A stretch of DNA of 64,000 nt from Crotophaga sulcirostris (Eukaryota; Chordata; Aves; Cuculiformes; Crotophagidae): NCBI GenBank assembly GCA_013397455.1, contig VYZB01000748.1:68018-132017 (forward strand), written 5' to 3'. Shown piece after piece: positions 35,435-47,372 of the stretch. The translations under genes were made by a program, and so were the position numbers. The notes under the pieces were generated by a model, which did not search any database, was not told the origin of the DNA, and saw nothing but the letters and a program-made list of their open reading frames with translations. Each line of letters opens with the position of its first letter. The stretch's first letter is position 1.

Positions 35435-36260
35435 CTTGCAAGACTCCCAATCTAAATCAATACTGGTTCTGCTTTTGCAAAACCGAATTATAAGGTTTAA
35501 TCCATCTCTGGACCAGCTTAAATCAAAGCAATCTAACTGAATTTAGCAAGATGATGGGATGGTTTGGTGCAAGCTAAACAGTTTTAATTTTGAGTTGGAC
35601 CTTGTCAGGCAGAACTGCCCCAACGCCCGCAAACAAACTCAATCAAACAAACGAGTGTCATCCACCGTTCCGTATCGGTGTGGTGATGCAGCGGGGCTGT
35701 TGTTGCATTTAATGCTACATGACATTTAATTAACTTCCAAACCACTGCTTGATATCCCATCCCGGGAAGCGTCTGCATAAGAAGGGGCTGTGGCTCTGTG
35801 CTCCCAGCGGTGCCGACGCCGGTGCGTGTTGCAAGGGTTCTCCAGTTGGAAGGAGTCAAGCTGGTGGCCTGACTTATTATGCAGGGAAACTTTCTCTGGA
35901 GTCTGAAGCGGTGACTCTGTCTCCTCCCTGGCTGTCAATATGGTGCTGCATCACTGAACTATATAATTGCATATTTGTTCCTGTTGGGTTTTGAAATATT
36001 AGGACCCAGTGTATAATTCCATGGTGCCTGTGCGGCAAATTCTGCTGTGTAACTACAGGAGAGAAAGTGGTGCTGGGGGAGCTGCGCCCATGGAACCGTT
36101 CTGCGTTAATTAAACCAAAGCTGGAGCAAAGGCAGGTAGGAGGAATAAATCCAGTTGTTCTCTTTGTGCTTCCTCCCCAGCCCAGAGCAAGATGCCTTGG
36201 TGCTTCCTGCTGAGCTGCTCAGTGCAGGATAAGCCCTGCCCTCATTTGTGCTACTGTGTT
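35435..36260. other. Non-repeat DNA, no gene seen
   Basis: Single-copy DNA with words such as CATGACATTTAATTAACTTC near 35720. No frame or repeat was recognised. Confidence 0.5.
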
Positions 36261-36522
36261 CATAGAATCATGGAATGGGTTGGGTTGGAAGGGACCTCAA
36301 AACCCATCCAGTCCCAACTCCTGCCATGGGCAGGGACACCTCCCACTGGGTCAGGGGGCTCCAAGCCCCATCCAACCTGGCCTGGAACACCTCCAGGGAT
36401 GGGGCAGCCACCACTGCTCTGGGCAACCTGCGCTCAGGACTCCAGAACTGAACACCGGACTCCAGATGGAGTCTCACCAGAGCAGAACAGAGGGGCAGAA
36501 TCCCCTCTCTTGCCCTGCTGGT
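36261..36522 (-). mobile_element. CR1 LINE 3' end with internal deletion
   Basis: Minus-strand group A CR1. The plus strand runs from CATAGAATCATGGAATGGGT through CCTCCAGGGATGGGGCAGCC to GGGCAACCTG at 36430. It then jumps straight to CTCAGGACTCCAGAACTGAA, which belongs to the ORF2 end several hundred bases further upstream in the element (compare 15881-16466). The minus-strand frame reads ILPLCSALVRLHLESGVQFW joined to the UTR-encoded peptide. A T16 run follows at 36541-36556. Confidence 0.93.
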
Positions 36523-36540
36523 GATCCATCCTATCCATCC

Positions 36541-36556
36541 TTTTTTTTTTTTTTTT
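36541..36556 (+). repeat. T16 homopolymer
   Basis: Sixteen consecutive T residues lying 18 bases beyond the 5' side of the minus-strand CR1 copy. CR1 has no poly(A) tail, so this run is probably unrelated to CR1 mobilisation. Confidence 0.8.
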
Positions 36557-37992
36557 GAGAGAAGTAATTCGGGTTTAGGTTGGAGGTGGGAAGGCACAAG
36601 TTGTTTTTCACCTTGTTGTAGCCAGCTTCTGCTTCAGCAGAGAAGCACTCGCCCACGGAGTCTGCACCTGCTCAGCTCTCACCTGGTCTGGATGCCACAA
36701 AACCGTATTTAAAAATGGAATGTTTGGGTTTTTTTTTTATCTTCTCCCTTTATTCCTGGAAGGCCCACACTAGCTTACCCAAATCAGTGGGTTTAAGTGA
36801 CAGCACTTTTGCTTTCTCTGCAGCAATAAAAAGGAAGGAAGAACACCAAAAATATATGACATATTGGCAGAATTGTTTCTAACTAGAAGGTTTTTCAAAC
36901 TTGTCTAAGTGTCAGCAGCTCTTCTTATAGCCTGAATTTATTTGGCATGGTGTCACAGTTATCTCTGTTAAACAAGTCCTCATATGCACCTTTCAGAGCT
37001 TAAGAACACCTGAGGGAAAATGTATTAGGATCTCTGCTTTCAATCTTGCTGTAATTTCTGCCTTACCAAGGGGAAAAAGAAAAAAAAAAAGAATCCTACT
37101 GCTGCTGCTGGGGACTTTTTTATATATTTATTTATTTTCTCTTTAATCCAAAGTGACTTTTGTGTTAGGGAAAGGTGTTCTGGCTGGCAGCCCCTTAGAG
37201 GTTTGTTGCCAGTGGCCACAGATGTGCCAGGCAGTGTGAGAAGCCCCTAAGCCACAGCTTTGCCATCCCCTCTGAACCAAATCCTTTGCTTTTTTCCCTG
37301 TGATAATGCCATCTTTGCACGTTCACCCATCAGAAGGAATTACAGGGATAATAAACTTCAGACGCTCATGAAACTCTTGCCCAGGGAGCAGACAGAAAAG
37401 AAACCAAAGCAAAAAAATTCAAGTATTCTGCTGTTTATTAGTGAAAGAAAAAGGGAGCAGAACACAAACCCACCTGCTGGGCAGCTGGAGCTGCACCTCT
37501 GTCCCTTTCCTGTACCTCGAGGTTTCTTTACCCGCCCCCCTTGGGTTGCAAAGCTACCCATTGATCCTTAAAAAAATAAGGATTATAATCTCTAGATCAT
37601 TTGGAGAGCATCCTGGCTCTGTGTCGCACCTCTTCTTGCCAAATCCATGGTGGATCTTTGCTTTTGTACCCCTTGCAGCGTCATCAAGTTGAAAGGCTCC
37701 ATCGTACAAGTTGCAAAACAAAATCCAATTAAGCGACCGGGTTAGAAATGTAATTGTTACAGAGAGGGGCATGTCAGATGGTGGGATGTTATTAAAAAAA
37801 TATAGAAAACAATTTGCACTTTCTTCCCCCTTTCCTATTATACTACAAGCGAGCTATGCAGCTTTTCTTCCAGTGCCTCTCTTAAAAGGTTATTCCTTGT
37901 GAGGAAAGGGAGCTGGGACAAAACACATGTTGCCACAGGAACCTTTGCTGTGTATTTTTCTGAATTTATTGTTATTGCTTACAGAGGTAGAG
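36557..37992. other. Non-repeat DNA, no gene seen
   Basis: AT-rich single-copy DNA with a CTGCTGCTGCTG run near 37099-37110 and TTATATATTTATTTATTTTC near 37119-37138. No gene or repeat family was recognised. Confidence 0.5.
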
Positions 37993-38249
37993 ATCATAGA
38001 ATCACAGAATGGTCTGAGTTGGAAGGACCTCAAAACCCATCCTTTTCCCACCCCCCTGCCGTGGCCAGGGACACGTCCCACTGGATCAGGGTGTTCAAAG
38101 CCTCATCCAACCTGACTTTCAACACCTCCAAGGATGGGGCATGGATGGCACAGGATATGGTTGGCTTTCTGTGCTGCAAGCACATATTGTTGGCTCATGG
38201 GGAGCTTCTCATTCACCAACGTACCCAAGCCCTTCTCTTCAGGACCACC
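37993..38249 (-). mobile_element. CR1 LINE with internal deletion
   Basis: Minus-strand CR1. The plus strand opens ATCATAGAATCACAGAATGG and reaches ACACCTCCAAGGATGGGGCA near 38141. It then skips into an ORF2 segment that reads GGATATGGTTGGCTTTCTGT, GCTGCAAGCACATATTGTTG and GGGGAGCTTCTCATTCACCA. The skipped part of the element, by comparison with 15881-16466 and 2768-2893, is several hundred bases. Only the two ends remain. Confidence 0.9.
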
Positions 38250-38356
38250 AGGTTGTTAACAGGAAGGACAGGGGGACTGGTGTTGTGGGGTCCATCTGGG
38301 TGCAATGAGGGGTCCCACAGGTGCCCCAGGAAGGAGGGAGAGGGATATGGACATAG

Positions 38357-38430
38357 CAGGGATGTGGAACTGGATGATCTTTAAGATCCCTGCCAACCCA
38401 AACCATTCCATGCTTCTACAATTCTATGAT
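38357..38430 (+). mobile_element. CR1 LINE 3' tail, opposite to its neighbour
   Basis: Sense CR1 tail of about 75 bases. It shows GGAACTGGATGATCTTTAAG, CCTGCCAACCCAAACCATTC and the octamers CATGCTTCTACAATTCTATG. It lies 108 bases from the minus-strand CR1 at 37993-38249, so the two point towards each other's 5' sides. Confidence 0.88.
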
Positions 38431-38486
38431 TTTCTTTGCAGTGCAGGAATGTTGGGGTCAGTTTTCAGACTGGGCATGAGCCAGCA

Positions 38487-38760
38487 TTGGAGGGCACGGA
38501 CTTAAACTTCGTCAGGGGAGGTTTAGACTTGATGTTAGGAAGAAGTTCTACACTGAAAGGGTGATTGGCCACTGGAATGCGCTGCCCAGGGAGGTGGTGG
38601 AGTCGCCGACCCTTGATGTGTTTAAGGGAAGATTGGATGAGGCACTCAGTGCCATGGTTTAGGTGATGAGTTGGTGTTAGTGTTGGCTTATAGGTTGGAC
38701 TTGATGATCTCAAAGGTCTCTTCCAACCTGGTTATACTGTGAAACTGTGAAACTGTGACA
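38487..38760 (+). mobile_element. CR1 LINE 3' end, group C (ACTGTGAA/ACTGTGAC tail)
   Basis: Sense CR1 copy of about 274 bases. It reads GGACTTAAACTTCGTCAGGG, GCTGCCCAGGGAGGTGGTGG and TTGGACTTGATGATCTCAAA, ending in at least three tandem octamers of the ACTGTGAA/ACTGTGAC type at about 38735-38760. This terminus matches 76-511 and not the ATTCTATG groups. Its 5' edge is approximate. Confidence 0.92.
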
Positions 38761-41700
38761 CTGGAGGACTTGACCAGGGTGATGGTTTGGGATGGGGAAC
38801 CCCTTGGAGTGATGCACAGGGCAACCCCTGAACCAACCCCACTTGCCACAGGGGTTTTGTGGGTTCCAGTAGGGAAGTTTGCATTGCTTTGGTTCTGGTT
38901 GTTTGGAAGTCTTGCTGCTGGGGCTGAGCTGCCTTTGCTCAGCAGTGAAGGCTTCATCCACTCGCGCCGTTACCGTCCTTTGCGAGCGTCGCACGCACAG
39001 TGCTGCTAATGACTAAACATTATTACCAGTATTATTTTTACTCAAAAAGCTCTTCAAACAAACATTAAGCCATCTGTTTCTTGAGCAAACCCTCGAGGTT
39101 ATGTTTCATCCTAACTTTCTGCTGTTATTGTTGCAGCGTGGCCATTCGGAGCGGCTTCCCATTATCCCCCCTCTCCTGGGAATCATGTTTAGCAGCAGAA
39201 AGAAGTGTTGCTCCAGTGAAAGCCCGTGTCAAACCCCACAGCTGGTGTTTTGAAGGTGATTGTGGGTGGGCAATACCTGTCCCCTGGGGTGGAAGTGTTA
39301 CAAGTGAGCATCCTATCCTGTTTCCAAGGTCTCTTTCCACCAGCAGGCTGTGGGTGAGTTCAGCTCCCTGCAAGTGTTTGAAGTGCAGAGCGTGTTTTTA
39401 TGACTCTGATTCAGCTGAGCATTTAAAGAAGTGTTTGAAATTAGCGTGTGCTTACGCATTTCCTCAACACCAGACTTCTTTCCATACAACGATAAGTTAA
39501 AAAAACCCTAAAAGCACTTGGTGGGGAAGAGGGGAGCGCTGGTCCCCTGCAGAGTTTGGTGTGGAGTGGGTGGTTCCATCATCCTGGCAGGCAGCATCAC
39601 TCGGCACCCACCGGTGAGGGTGGAAGAGACCAATTTCCCACACAGAGGTTGCAGCGAGGGGCAAACCCAGGTGATGCCCTTCCAGTCAGGGCATCCCATG
39701 TGAAGCAGTGATGAGCTGGAGCCTCCCTCTGAGCTATGGGAAGACAACTTCCTTAAGATCAGAAGGCAATTTCCAGCAGATCTCTGCTTGCTGCCCTCTC
39801 CCAACAGACACATCTGGAGTAGGAGCAGGCAGAAGCCTGGGAATGCAGCCTGTGCAGAAAGAGACCATTAATTCCCATTTTTATCTTTGCTGAAGCAAAT
39901 AACAGCAGAAAGGGCATTGAGAAAAGGACAAAAAGGATTCAGAGTTTGAGAAGGGTGAGAAATATTGAACTGAGCTGCCGAGTTCAGCTCCTGGATCAAA
40001 TTTTCCCTGAGTTTGGAGATGTTTGATGGTGGAAACGAGATTAGTAAGTGGAAAAGGAGTCTTGAGGATGAGCATCATGAGGAATCAGAAGCCAGAAAGG
40101 AATCTAAGGTATGGAAAGCACAGCAGACCTTGAGATTTAACTGCTGGGAAGCAAAAGCCAGGCCCTGTTGGCTTCCAGCCCAGAAGAATCTGCCCACGGT
40201 CATGTTGCTCTGCTTCGAATCTTCCACTACAATTATTGCTTCACCTTAATAATCGCCCTCAGTTTATTCGTTTGCAAAACACATGCTTTTATTAAAAATA
40301 AAAGGCACTCAGAGGATTTCATGGCAAGCCAACCAGAAAGGAGATGAAGGCGAGGAATGCACACGTTCTGCAGGATGAAGAGGACGCCGTGGGGATGAGC
40401 AGCACTGGGACAGCTTCAGGGCTCCTCCAGGACCGCGGCTGCCCCTCCACTGCCACCAGCTCTTACAGGAGTGCCCTGGAGGGAGACACTAAACTGCAAT
40501 TGTGCAGAAAGGAAAAGCACCTCCTCTGCCCAACTGCTGTGCCAAACCCCCCCAAGAGCACTCGGGAGCTTTGCCATTCGTCTTCCAAGCTGTGGCTGAA
40601 GAAGCAGAGAGGGGCACTTCCCCCCTTCACAGGGTGCCAGGCTGGGTTGCTTTTGAAGCTTGGCTGCTGGCATCAGCCCAGCCTTATCTGTAGCACGGTT
40701 TAGAAATCAGCTGGAAGGGGAGCTTTGATATAGCTGCTCTGCTGTCCTGGAATGACCACGCTCCTGGCTTTGCACTGAGCTTACACGCTGCAGAAATACA
40801 TGGGCTCCCATGCACATGGATACAAGAGTGGTTGTTGCAGCTGATGGAGAACCAAAGCAGCAGCACAGGCTGCCTCTTCCTTCTGGGGTTTGGGATGGGA
40901 AGGAAGGTCAGCAAACACCATTCTTTCCCCTTCCTTTGCAGCACAGCAGAGTCCTCAGAACACAGAGGAGAGGGGCAGAAATCAGGCAGAAAAGGGGCTG
41001 CCTGCAGCACCACACAGTGGGGTGAGGGGACAGGATTTGCTGCAGGACAGTGGGAAAAATAACCCCAAACCCTAAAAAAAGCTCTCAGGGCTAATGTCAG
41101 GCCAAAGGATGGCCAAGCCACTGCCTCTCTTGGCATTAGTGTGGGTAGCACTGATGTATTGCTCTGCCTCTCCTCTCCATGAGTTTTCAGAGACGCATTT
41201 AGACTCAGCAGTAGCCTCAGTCCAGTGGGTGATCAATCTGCCAGAGAAAGAAGTTCTCACTTTGGCTATTTTTTAGGTTAAAATCTCTTTCTCTCTTACC
41301 CCTGGAGAGGTGTGTGTGCCCTGGCTCAGAACTCACCTCTGCTGGGCAGCGCACTCGGTCATAACAGGATAAAAAGAAAGTGATAATCGTAATCGATGCT
41401 TCTTATACTTTTAGCACCCCCAGGACACAGAGTGTCACAGATATTAATGAATTAACATGTGCAGCAGCTGGTAGCACTGTAAAGCTGTGTGTTACCTGCC
41501 CATGAAAGGGGGCTGAGTGCTGCAGGAGAGAGATGTGCTTGCTGACAAGCCCAAGCATCCTGCCCTGCTGCTCATCCCCTTTGGCTCCTGCTGGTAGGGA
41601 TGGAACCTCTTTCTCAGTGGGTTTCTACTATTACAGCCCCAATCCTGCTGCCAGCTCTGCTCAGGTTTCCCAGCTCTGCCTCTCTTGCCCACCCTGTTGC

Positions 41701-42834
41701 CCCCATCTCTACCCTGCTGCAGCTCAGGGCAGCTCAACATCCCTCATCTCATGTTTCCCCCATTGCACCTAATCTAATTTATACACAGCTTTCCTCATAC
41801 TTGCACAACATAAAAATCTCTTCCCAACTAAGAGCCTGCTTTCCATTCCGCAGATAGGTTATATTCTTCACTGCACACATGCCTGCATATATTTGAACAA
41901 GTTTGATTCAGTGTAGCTGACACAAAAACCACTTAGTTGTTTCCCCTACATCATCCTAAGTTAATACTCCTGACAAGTACAGGAGGCTTTTCAGCAGTTT
42001 TTCTATTTCAGCTCCCTTTGCTTCCTGCTCTCTCTCTGATTTGCCCCCACTGGAAAACCTCCTCGAGTCGAAGCAGCTGATCAGACCCCAGCAATTTGTA
42101 TCCAATACACTTGAAACAAAAAAATTGAGCGGGTGTCCATGAATGCATGATGCAGTGACCTGAGTCGCTGAGCTGGATTACATTGCCAGGTAGTTTCTGC
42201 ACGCTGTGTTTTCAAAGGAAATGAAAAATAAGGGAGCTGGAGACACCAGGATCATTCGCTTTGGTTTTATCATTCCTTCTGTGCTGTTATAAAGTCAGTT
42301 CTCCTCCTTTCCTGGCTTTGGGGGGATTTCTTAGCCCCTTGGTTGGTTTGATTTGGTGCTTCAGTGATGGAGAGGCTGGTCCTGAATTGCTGAGCAAGGC
42401 GTGAGGTCTTTCTGCTATTTTTGCATCCATCACCCCTGGGCTCTCTGGATGCTTCTGGGATAGTTTTGTTGTTCCAGTCAAGCCTTGAGCTCATTCCAGC
42501 AGTGGCCCTGAGCCTTTTGCTCCTGCAACACAGCATCCCTGTGTACATCCTGTAGCATCCAGCAACCTGTAATGTAGTCCCCATGCACAGCACAGAGAGG
42601 AGGGGGTCTTGCTCACAGTGTTTGTGCTTATCCCAGCAGCTCTCCTGCACCCCAGATCTCCTGAACCACCCTAGCAGAGGAGCTGGGTTTGTTGCCAGTG
42701 ATGGATGCATTACTTGGTGGGGACAATCAATTGGTAAAGCAACCCTGTCTGGAATTTATTCAGGGTTGAAATAGGTTCCCCAGGCTCTAATTCTATCGAT
42801 TCTCTCGGTGTAGGTTATTTTTACCATTATTTAC
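38761..42834. other. Non-repeat DNA, no gene seen
   Basis: Four kilobases with no CR1. A 139-codon plus-strand frame (39081-39500) and a 155-codon minus-strand frame (40684-41151) show no domain I know. The part at 39000-39070 is AT-rich with several ATTA cores. No repeat family or RNA gene was recognised. Confidence 0.5.
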
Positions 42835-43035
42835 GTGCTAGTAGCATCTAGGGACTAACTCAGATCAGTGCTCTATTGTGTTAGATGCTGCGCAAAACGA
42901 GAACCGGCACCTCCTTCTGATACAGGGGGTCATAAACAAACAGGAGAAAGGCTACACACAAGGGCAGTTGTGCTCTCACATCCCTCATTTGCACGAGGTA
43001 GATAAGTGACACGACAAAGCCATTTTATGAGCTGA
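42835..43035 (+). repeat. Probable ancient amniote interspersed repeat (MIR-like)
   Basis: The order GTAGCATCTAGGGACTAACT, CAGATCAGTGCTCTATTGTG, TTAGATGCTGCGCAAAACGA and, after a diverged part, GTAGATAAGTGACACG resembles an old repeat seen across reptiles and birds. That repeat has a core reading roughly TGCTAGGTGCTGTACAAA and a distal part like the tRNA-derived MIR group (AAGTGACTTG). The match is from memory of the pattern, is degenerate and has no clear ends. A repeat-database search would settle the family. Confidence 0.45.
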
Positions 43036-43140
43036 TATTAGTGCAGGACTTTGTGCTAAATCTCTGCAGAGCTCATGCATGGCCTCTCCTGGTTCAATGT
43101 TTTGTGCTGATATCCTGCTTTGACCTAAAATTGGCCCAAG

Positions 43141-43412
43141 GAACAAGTGATAGGATGAGAGGAAACGGCATCAAGTTGTGTCAGGGGAGGTTTAGATTGG
43201 ATACTGGGAAAAATTCTTTCACTGAAAGAGTGGTGAAGCATTGGACCAGGCTGCCCAGGGCAGTGGTGGAGTCCCCATCCCTGGAGGGGTTCAAAGAATG
43301 TGTAGAGGTGGCACTTTGGGACATGGTTTAGCAGACACGGTGGGATTGGGCTGACGATTGGTCTGAATGAGCTTAGAGGTCTTTTCCAACCTTAATGATT
43401 CTACGATTCTAT
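43141..43412 (+). mobile_element. CR1 LINE 3' end, group B
   Basis: Sense CR1 of about 272 bases. It starts GAACAAGTGATAGGATGAGA and runs through GGATACTGGGAAAAATTCTT, CCAGGCTGCCCAGGGCAGTG and CACTTTGGGACATGGTTTAG to CCTTAATGATTCTACGATTC. It is nearly collinear with 12370-12625 but keeps an extra 13 or so bases around TTGGGCTGACGATTGGTCTG. Confidence 0.95.
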
Positions 43413-46400
43413 AAAAAAAATGGAGCAGTTGTTCCCAGGGAAGGATTGGTTTGGTAACTGAACAGCCTCCAAAGAAATAAGCCTTGGGGAACAATAGCTC
43501 ACAGCATTAACTTTGCTTAAGAAACTGGTACTCTTTGCTGGCTGATGCACTAATTGTTTTACCCTTTTCCTACATTCTGCTATTGTGAATGTGTTTTCAT
43601 TCTGTGCATCTATTGTGACTGCTTCTGAAAAGCTGGGACCTTATCATTCTCCTTTTCTTCATGTCTCTAAATATTTATCCTATAGTTTAGTGCGACTGGT
43701 AAATGCTTCCACGTTTTCTATTGCCTACCGTTGTCTTTTAAATTAATCTCTCAAAAAAGTAATTGGGGGAAAGAGGAAGAATTTAGAGTCGGAGAAGATG
43801 GGTGAAACTGTGGCAAAACAAACTGTTATGTTAAAATCCTTCCTCTTAGTTAAATTTCAAACCAAATATAGTTGCAACGTCGACATTCACGTTTCGTAAT
43901 TGCTTATTTTCCGTATTCCCTGTAGATGGGATAAGACATCATAATGCTTTTACTTTTTGTTGTCTGCTTTGGATTCCAATTTGGGCAAAGATAATGAGTG
44001 TTTAACTTTATGCACTGAGGATCAGCAGGGCTATTTGCAGTGTACAAAGTCAAACAGGTACTTAAGTCTTTGGAGGAGCAGGGACCTCATTTGTATTAAA
44101 AAGTCAGTGCAAAATCCAGACGATTGGGTCAGTTTAAGAGGTTTTACTGGAAGCAATGACTTACATGGATGAATATTCCTGCCCATCCCTGGATTTGCTG
44201 GCTAGAGCTGCCCGCTTCATCAAAGACCCGAGGACCATCATTTCACACAGACATCCCCACCAGCCACCGCGCAGCAAGAGCTTTCTCTGCTAAGGATGTA
44301 ATTCCCCTGCGGCAAAACCGACGCGATAAATGTAATGACAATGTAGGTGTTGCATGGTTAACTCCTGCACAGCCCACCCAGCTTCCCCTCTTTTTAACTC
44401 CCCTGGAAATAAATGCTACTTTGCCAGTGGAGAGGAAAAAAAAAAAAAAAAGAGAGGAAAATCTAGGAAAGGAATTGAAACTAAATTGCCTGCTTCGTTC
44501 AAATAACGTAGCTGATTTAAATCAGGGAATGAACTCTCTTGAATTTCGGGGTTGTAATGAGGACAATGCAGACTTATTGTTCCGAGTCTTTCAAGCAAGC
44601 TGTATCCAAAACGCTCAATAGAATTAAGCTCTGATCCCACAATCACTTACGCCCATGCGGAACTGGATGGCTTCGCCGCAGACGTTAGGCAGGGTTATTC
44701 ATAGCGTTAAGCGTGTGTTTAAGTCTTTGCAAGGCTGGAGCTGCGTGGAGTTGGGGAAAATTAAGCATCTCCAAAGATGGAAAAGGGGCACTGGGGATGT
44801 CATCTGCACTGCGCTGTTTCTGGCAGCCCAGGCGTGGGGTGGTGGGCTCAGGTACACCTCGTGGCACTGCCCGGATTTGTGTGTTGGTTTAATTCCCAGC
44901 ATTTTTTCTTATTCCCTCTGCTCATCTCATTTCAATGAGCTTCTCATTTCCCACTGTTTGTTTAGTTGCAGCGCTGGACCCTGCTCAATATTTGCCTTCT
45001 TGCTCCTACTATTTGTCCCTATTTCCATGTGTTTAACATATATATTTGTTGCGGTCTGCCCAGTAACCACAACAGCTTTCCCTTGCTGTTTTCCCCTGCT
45101 CAGCCCAAGGAGATGCCTTGCAGAGGGAAGCCTTTCTGGCTTTCCAAGGGCAGGATGCTCTGAGCACCAGCAGATGCTGGAGTTTCATTACAAACCAGAG
45201 CAGGAGACACAGGCAGTAAAGCCATGGGTTCAGGTTTTTGTGTCTGAGTCACAGAAAGGCTCCTATAAAAGCTCAACACCTTATTTTTCTCCCCTCGGCG
45301 TATGAAAAGGTTTTTCTCCAAGTCACACAGGGCAAACTATTTCCCTCAGAGATGAGCTAGCTCTTCTCCAGGGACCGTGAACCTCTCTATAAATGGAATG
45401 TCCCCGCTGCTCTGTGCTCTGGGCATTGTATTGGCCACTTTAGCAAGAGGGAAAGCAGAGCACGCAGACAGCACCTGGGACAGAGGGACTGAGGGCAAGG
45501 GGTGAGCTACCTGCTCTGCCTGCCCAGAGGGGTGGAACTGTGGGATGTGCATGTGCCCAGCAGTGGGGTCAACCCACTGTACCCCACATCTCTCCTACCC
45601 ACCCTGCTGCTCAGCGTGGAGGCAAGCAACAGCCCTCCTGATGCCAGGGGCTTACCTGCACGCTGCCATGGGTTTGAGAGTGCTGGAAAACGGGAATAAA
45701 GATAAGGAAGAAATGAAGAAAAAGAGGGAAAAAGATTCACTGAGCGAGGAATTGGAATACATTTGTTTTGCTCCCCAAAAAAACCCCGCAGCCTATTGTT
45801 TCATATCAGGTTTCCTCTCGAGCAAGCAATTGTGAAGCCAACCTGTCCTGCAAAATGAGCTGTCACTCTTGACGCTGAACAAACACTATTGATTGCAGCA
45901 CGGGGGGAGCCAGCAGCACGGTGCTGCCCACCCGGGGGGGGCTCTATCAGCAGGGAACCAGCTCCTGCTGCTCTACACTGGGGTTTGGCCACTGGCTGAC
46001 GCACAGCAGATTGACAGGGCTCCTGCAACAGGGATGTTGGGCACCTTGGGTGGCACCTCAAAGGTGAGACAGCAGGTAGCGGCCACAATTTTGGAAGCAG
46101 GACCTGGCTTTTGGCTGTAGAATTTGGTCTTTTCTGACATGAGGATTTCTTTCTGACTTTTCTGGCGTGCTTTCCTTCTGTTGGGGTGCCAGGACCCTCC
46201 AAAATCACTCCTTTGCTGCCTCTGCAACCTCTTCCCCCCACCAAGCATCCTGACGTGCTGGATCCCTCAGGGATCACAGTGTCTCCTCTCCTCCTTGCTC
46301 CCTCTTGACCTTCCACCAGCTTCGTGCTTTGCTCCAACACGAGCTCTTGTATGTTTTTATTATTTATTTGAGCTGGCAGCTCTCTGTTTTGTAAAGATCC

Positions 46401-46744
46401 CCCCTGCCTCATCCTGTCCTTCACTGCACCGCACTCAAAGCATCTCTGCCTTTCACCTGTGCTGCTATAGCAACTGCTGGAGATGCTACAGCAAGGCCGT
46501 CCTGGCCAGGGCCATCTGCATGGGAACGATACCCACTTCAAGCATTTTTAGCACCAAGTAGGTAACGTTGCATGTTGCAAAGAGCAAACCATTGTCACTC
46601 TGGAGGAATATCACCATCCAGAGGGTTTCTCAGGTAATAAACCCCCCCCATAGCTAGAGAGGTACGTTTCTGCAGCTCGCTTGGCAATTGCACGTAGTAG
46701 ACCTACGGTGAGTAGACCCAAATGCATTGGCTGTGATCATCCAT
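43413..46744. other. Non-repeat DNA, no gene seen; A16 run with upstream AATAAA
   Basis: AT-rich from 43500 to 44150 and more mixed beyond. AATAAA at 44408-44413 precedes an A16 run at 44436-44451. A 216-codon hydrophobic plus-strand frame (44655-45305) and a 246-codon minus-strand frame (45801-46541), the longest gap-free frame outside the CR1-bearing one, have no recognisable domain. They lack the look of a vertebrate single-exon gene. Confidence 0.5.
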
Positions 46745-46831
46745 CATGTTTATACACTGCACTTCATCCCAAAGGATCCCAACACGCTTCGCAGCAGACG
46801 TTGTGCAATGGGATCCATCATCCAGCATTGA
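46745..46831 (+). repeat. Probable ancient amniote repeat fragment
   Basis: TTTATACACTGCACTTCATC then CCAAAGGATCCCAACACGCT resembles the degenerate core of an old reptile and bird repeat whose typical order is roughly CACCTTTCATCC then AAAGGATCCCAAAGCGCTT. The family is not named with certainty and the boundaries are soft. Confidence 0.4.
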
Positions 46832-47356
46832 AGCATGGCCGGGTCCTGCTGGGACGTGAAGCACAGCAGCTGTTGAGCATGGCTTTGTGCCAATGGCTGG
46901 GGAGGGGGGAGCTCACCCCACAGCTCCTGCAAAACAGCAGGGGAGGGTTGGAGGGGATGAAACCCATCTCCAGGTCAGAGCTGGGGATCCCAACCTGCTG
47001 CTGAGTCCCATCCCACAGCTCTAGCTGGTCCTTCAGCCCCCAGTTCAGGCACACTCGGACCCACCAGAGCTGGTGCAGCAGGTACCTCTATGCTGACCAT
47101 AGACAGAAAATACTGTATTTTCCTATCACTTCTGGATTTCTCATGTCTGAAGCAGATAGGCTGATCGATGGGGTTCGGCACGGCCATAGCCTGAAGTTAC
47201 ATGCCAGGATAACACTGTTAATGAACGGATTTAACAGCAGCCACGTGAGTTGCTTTAGAACCACAACCCAGGCGAGGTTCACTTACTTTGCAAAGAGATG
47301 ATAAATATCCTTTAGTTTCCCTGCGTGTATTGCTCTTCTGTGTGAATGCTTTGGGT
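46832..47356. other. Non-repeat DNA, no gene seen
   Basis: Single-copy DNA with no recognised frame or repeat. Confidence 0.5.
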
Positions 47357-47372
47357 GAGATTGGGGGATCTT

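Noticed and set aside
36192..36597. Frames around 100 codons containing SNLAWNTSRDGAATTALG-like peptides, repeated at many loci
   Set aside because: These recurring peptides are translated CR1 3' UTR, not a host protein family.
44655..45305. 216-codon plus-strand frame with hydrophobic stretches suggesting a membrane protein
   Set aside because: The hydrophobic part comes from T-rich DNA; no known family, and no repeat of the pattern expected for transmembrane helices with loops.
45801..46541. 246-codon minus-strand open frame
   Set aside because: No recognisable domain, and overlapping frames are open on the plus strand. Composition looks like random GC-moderate DNA, with no sign of splice-bounded coding.
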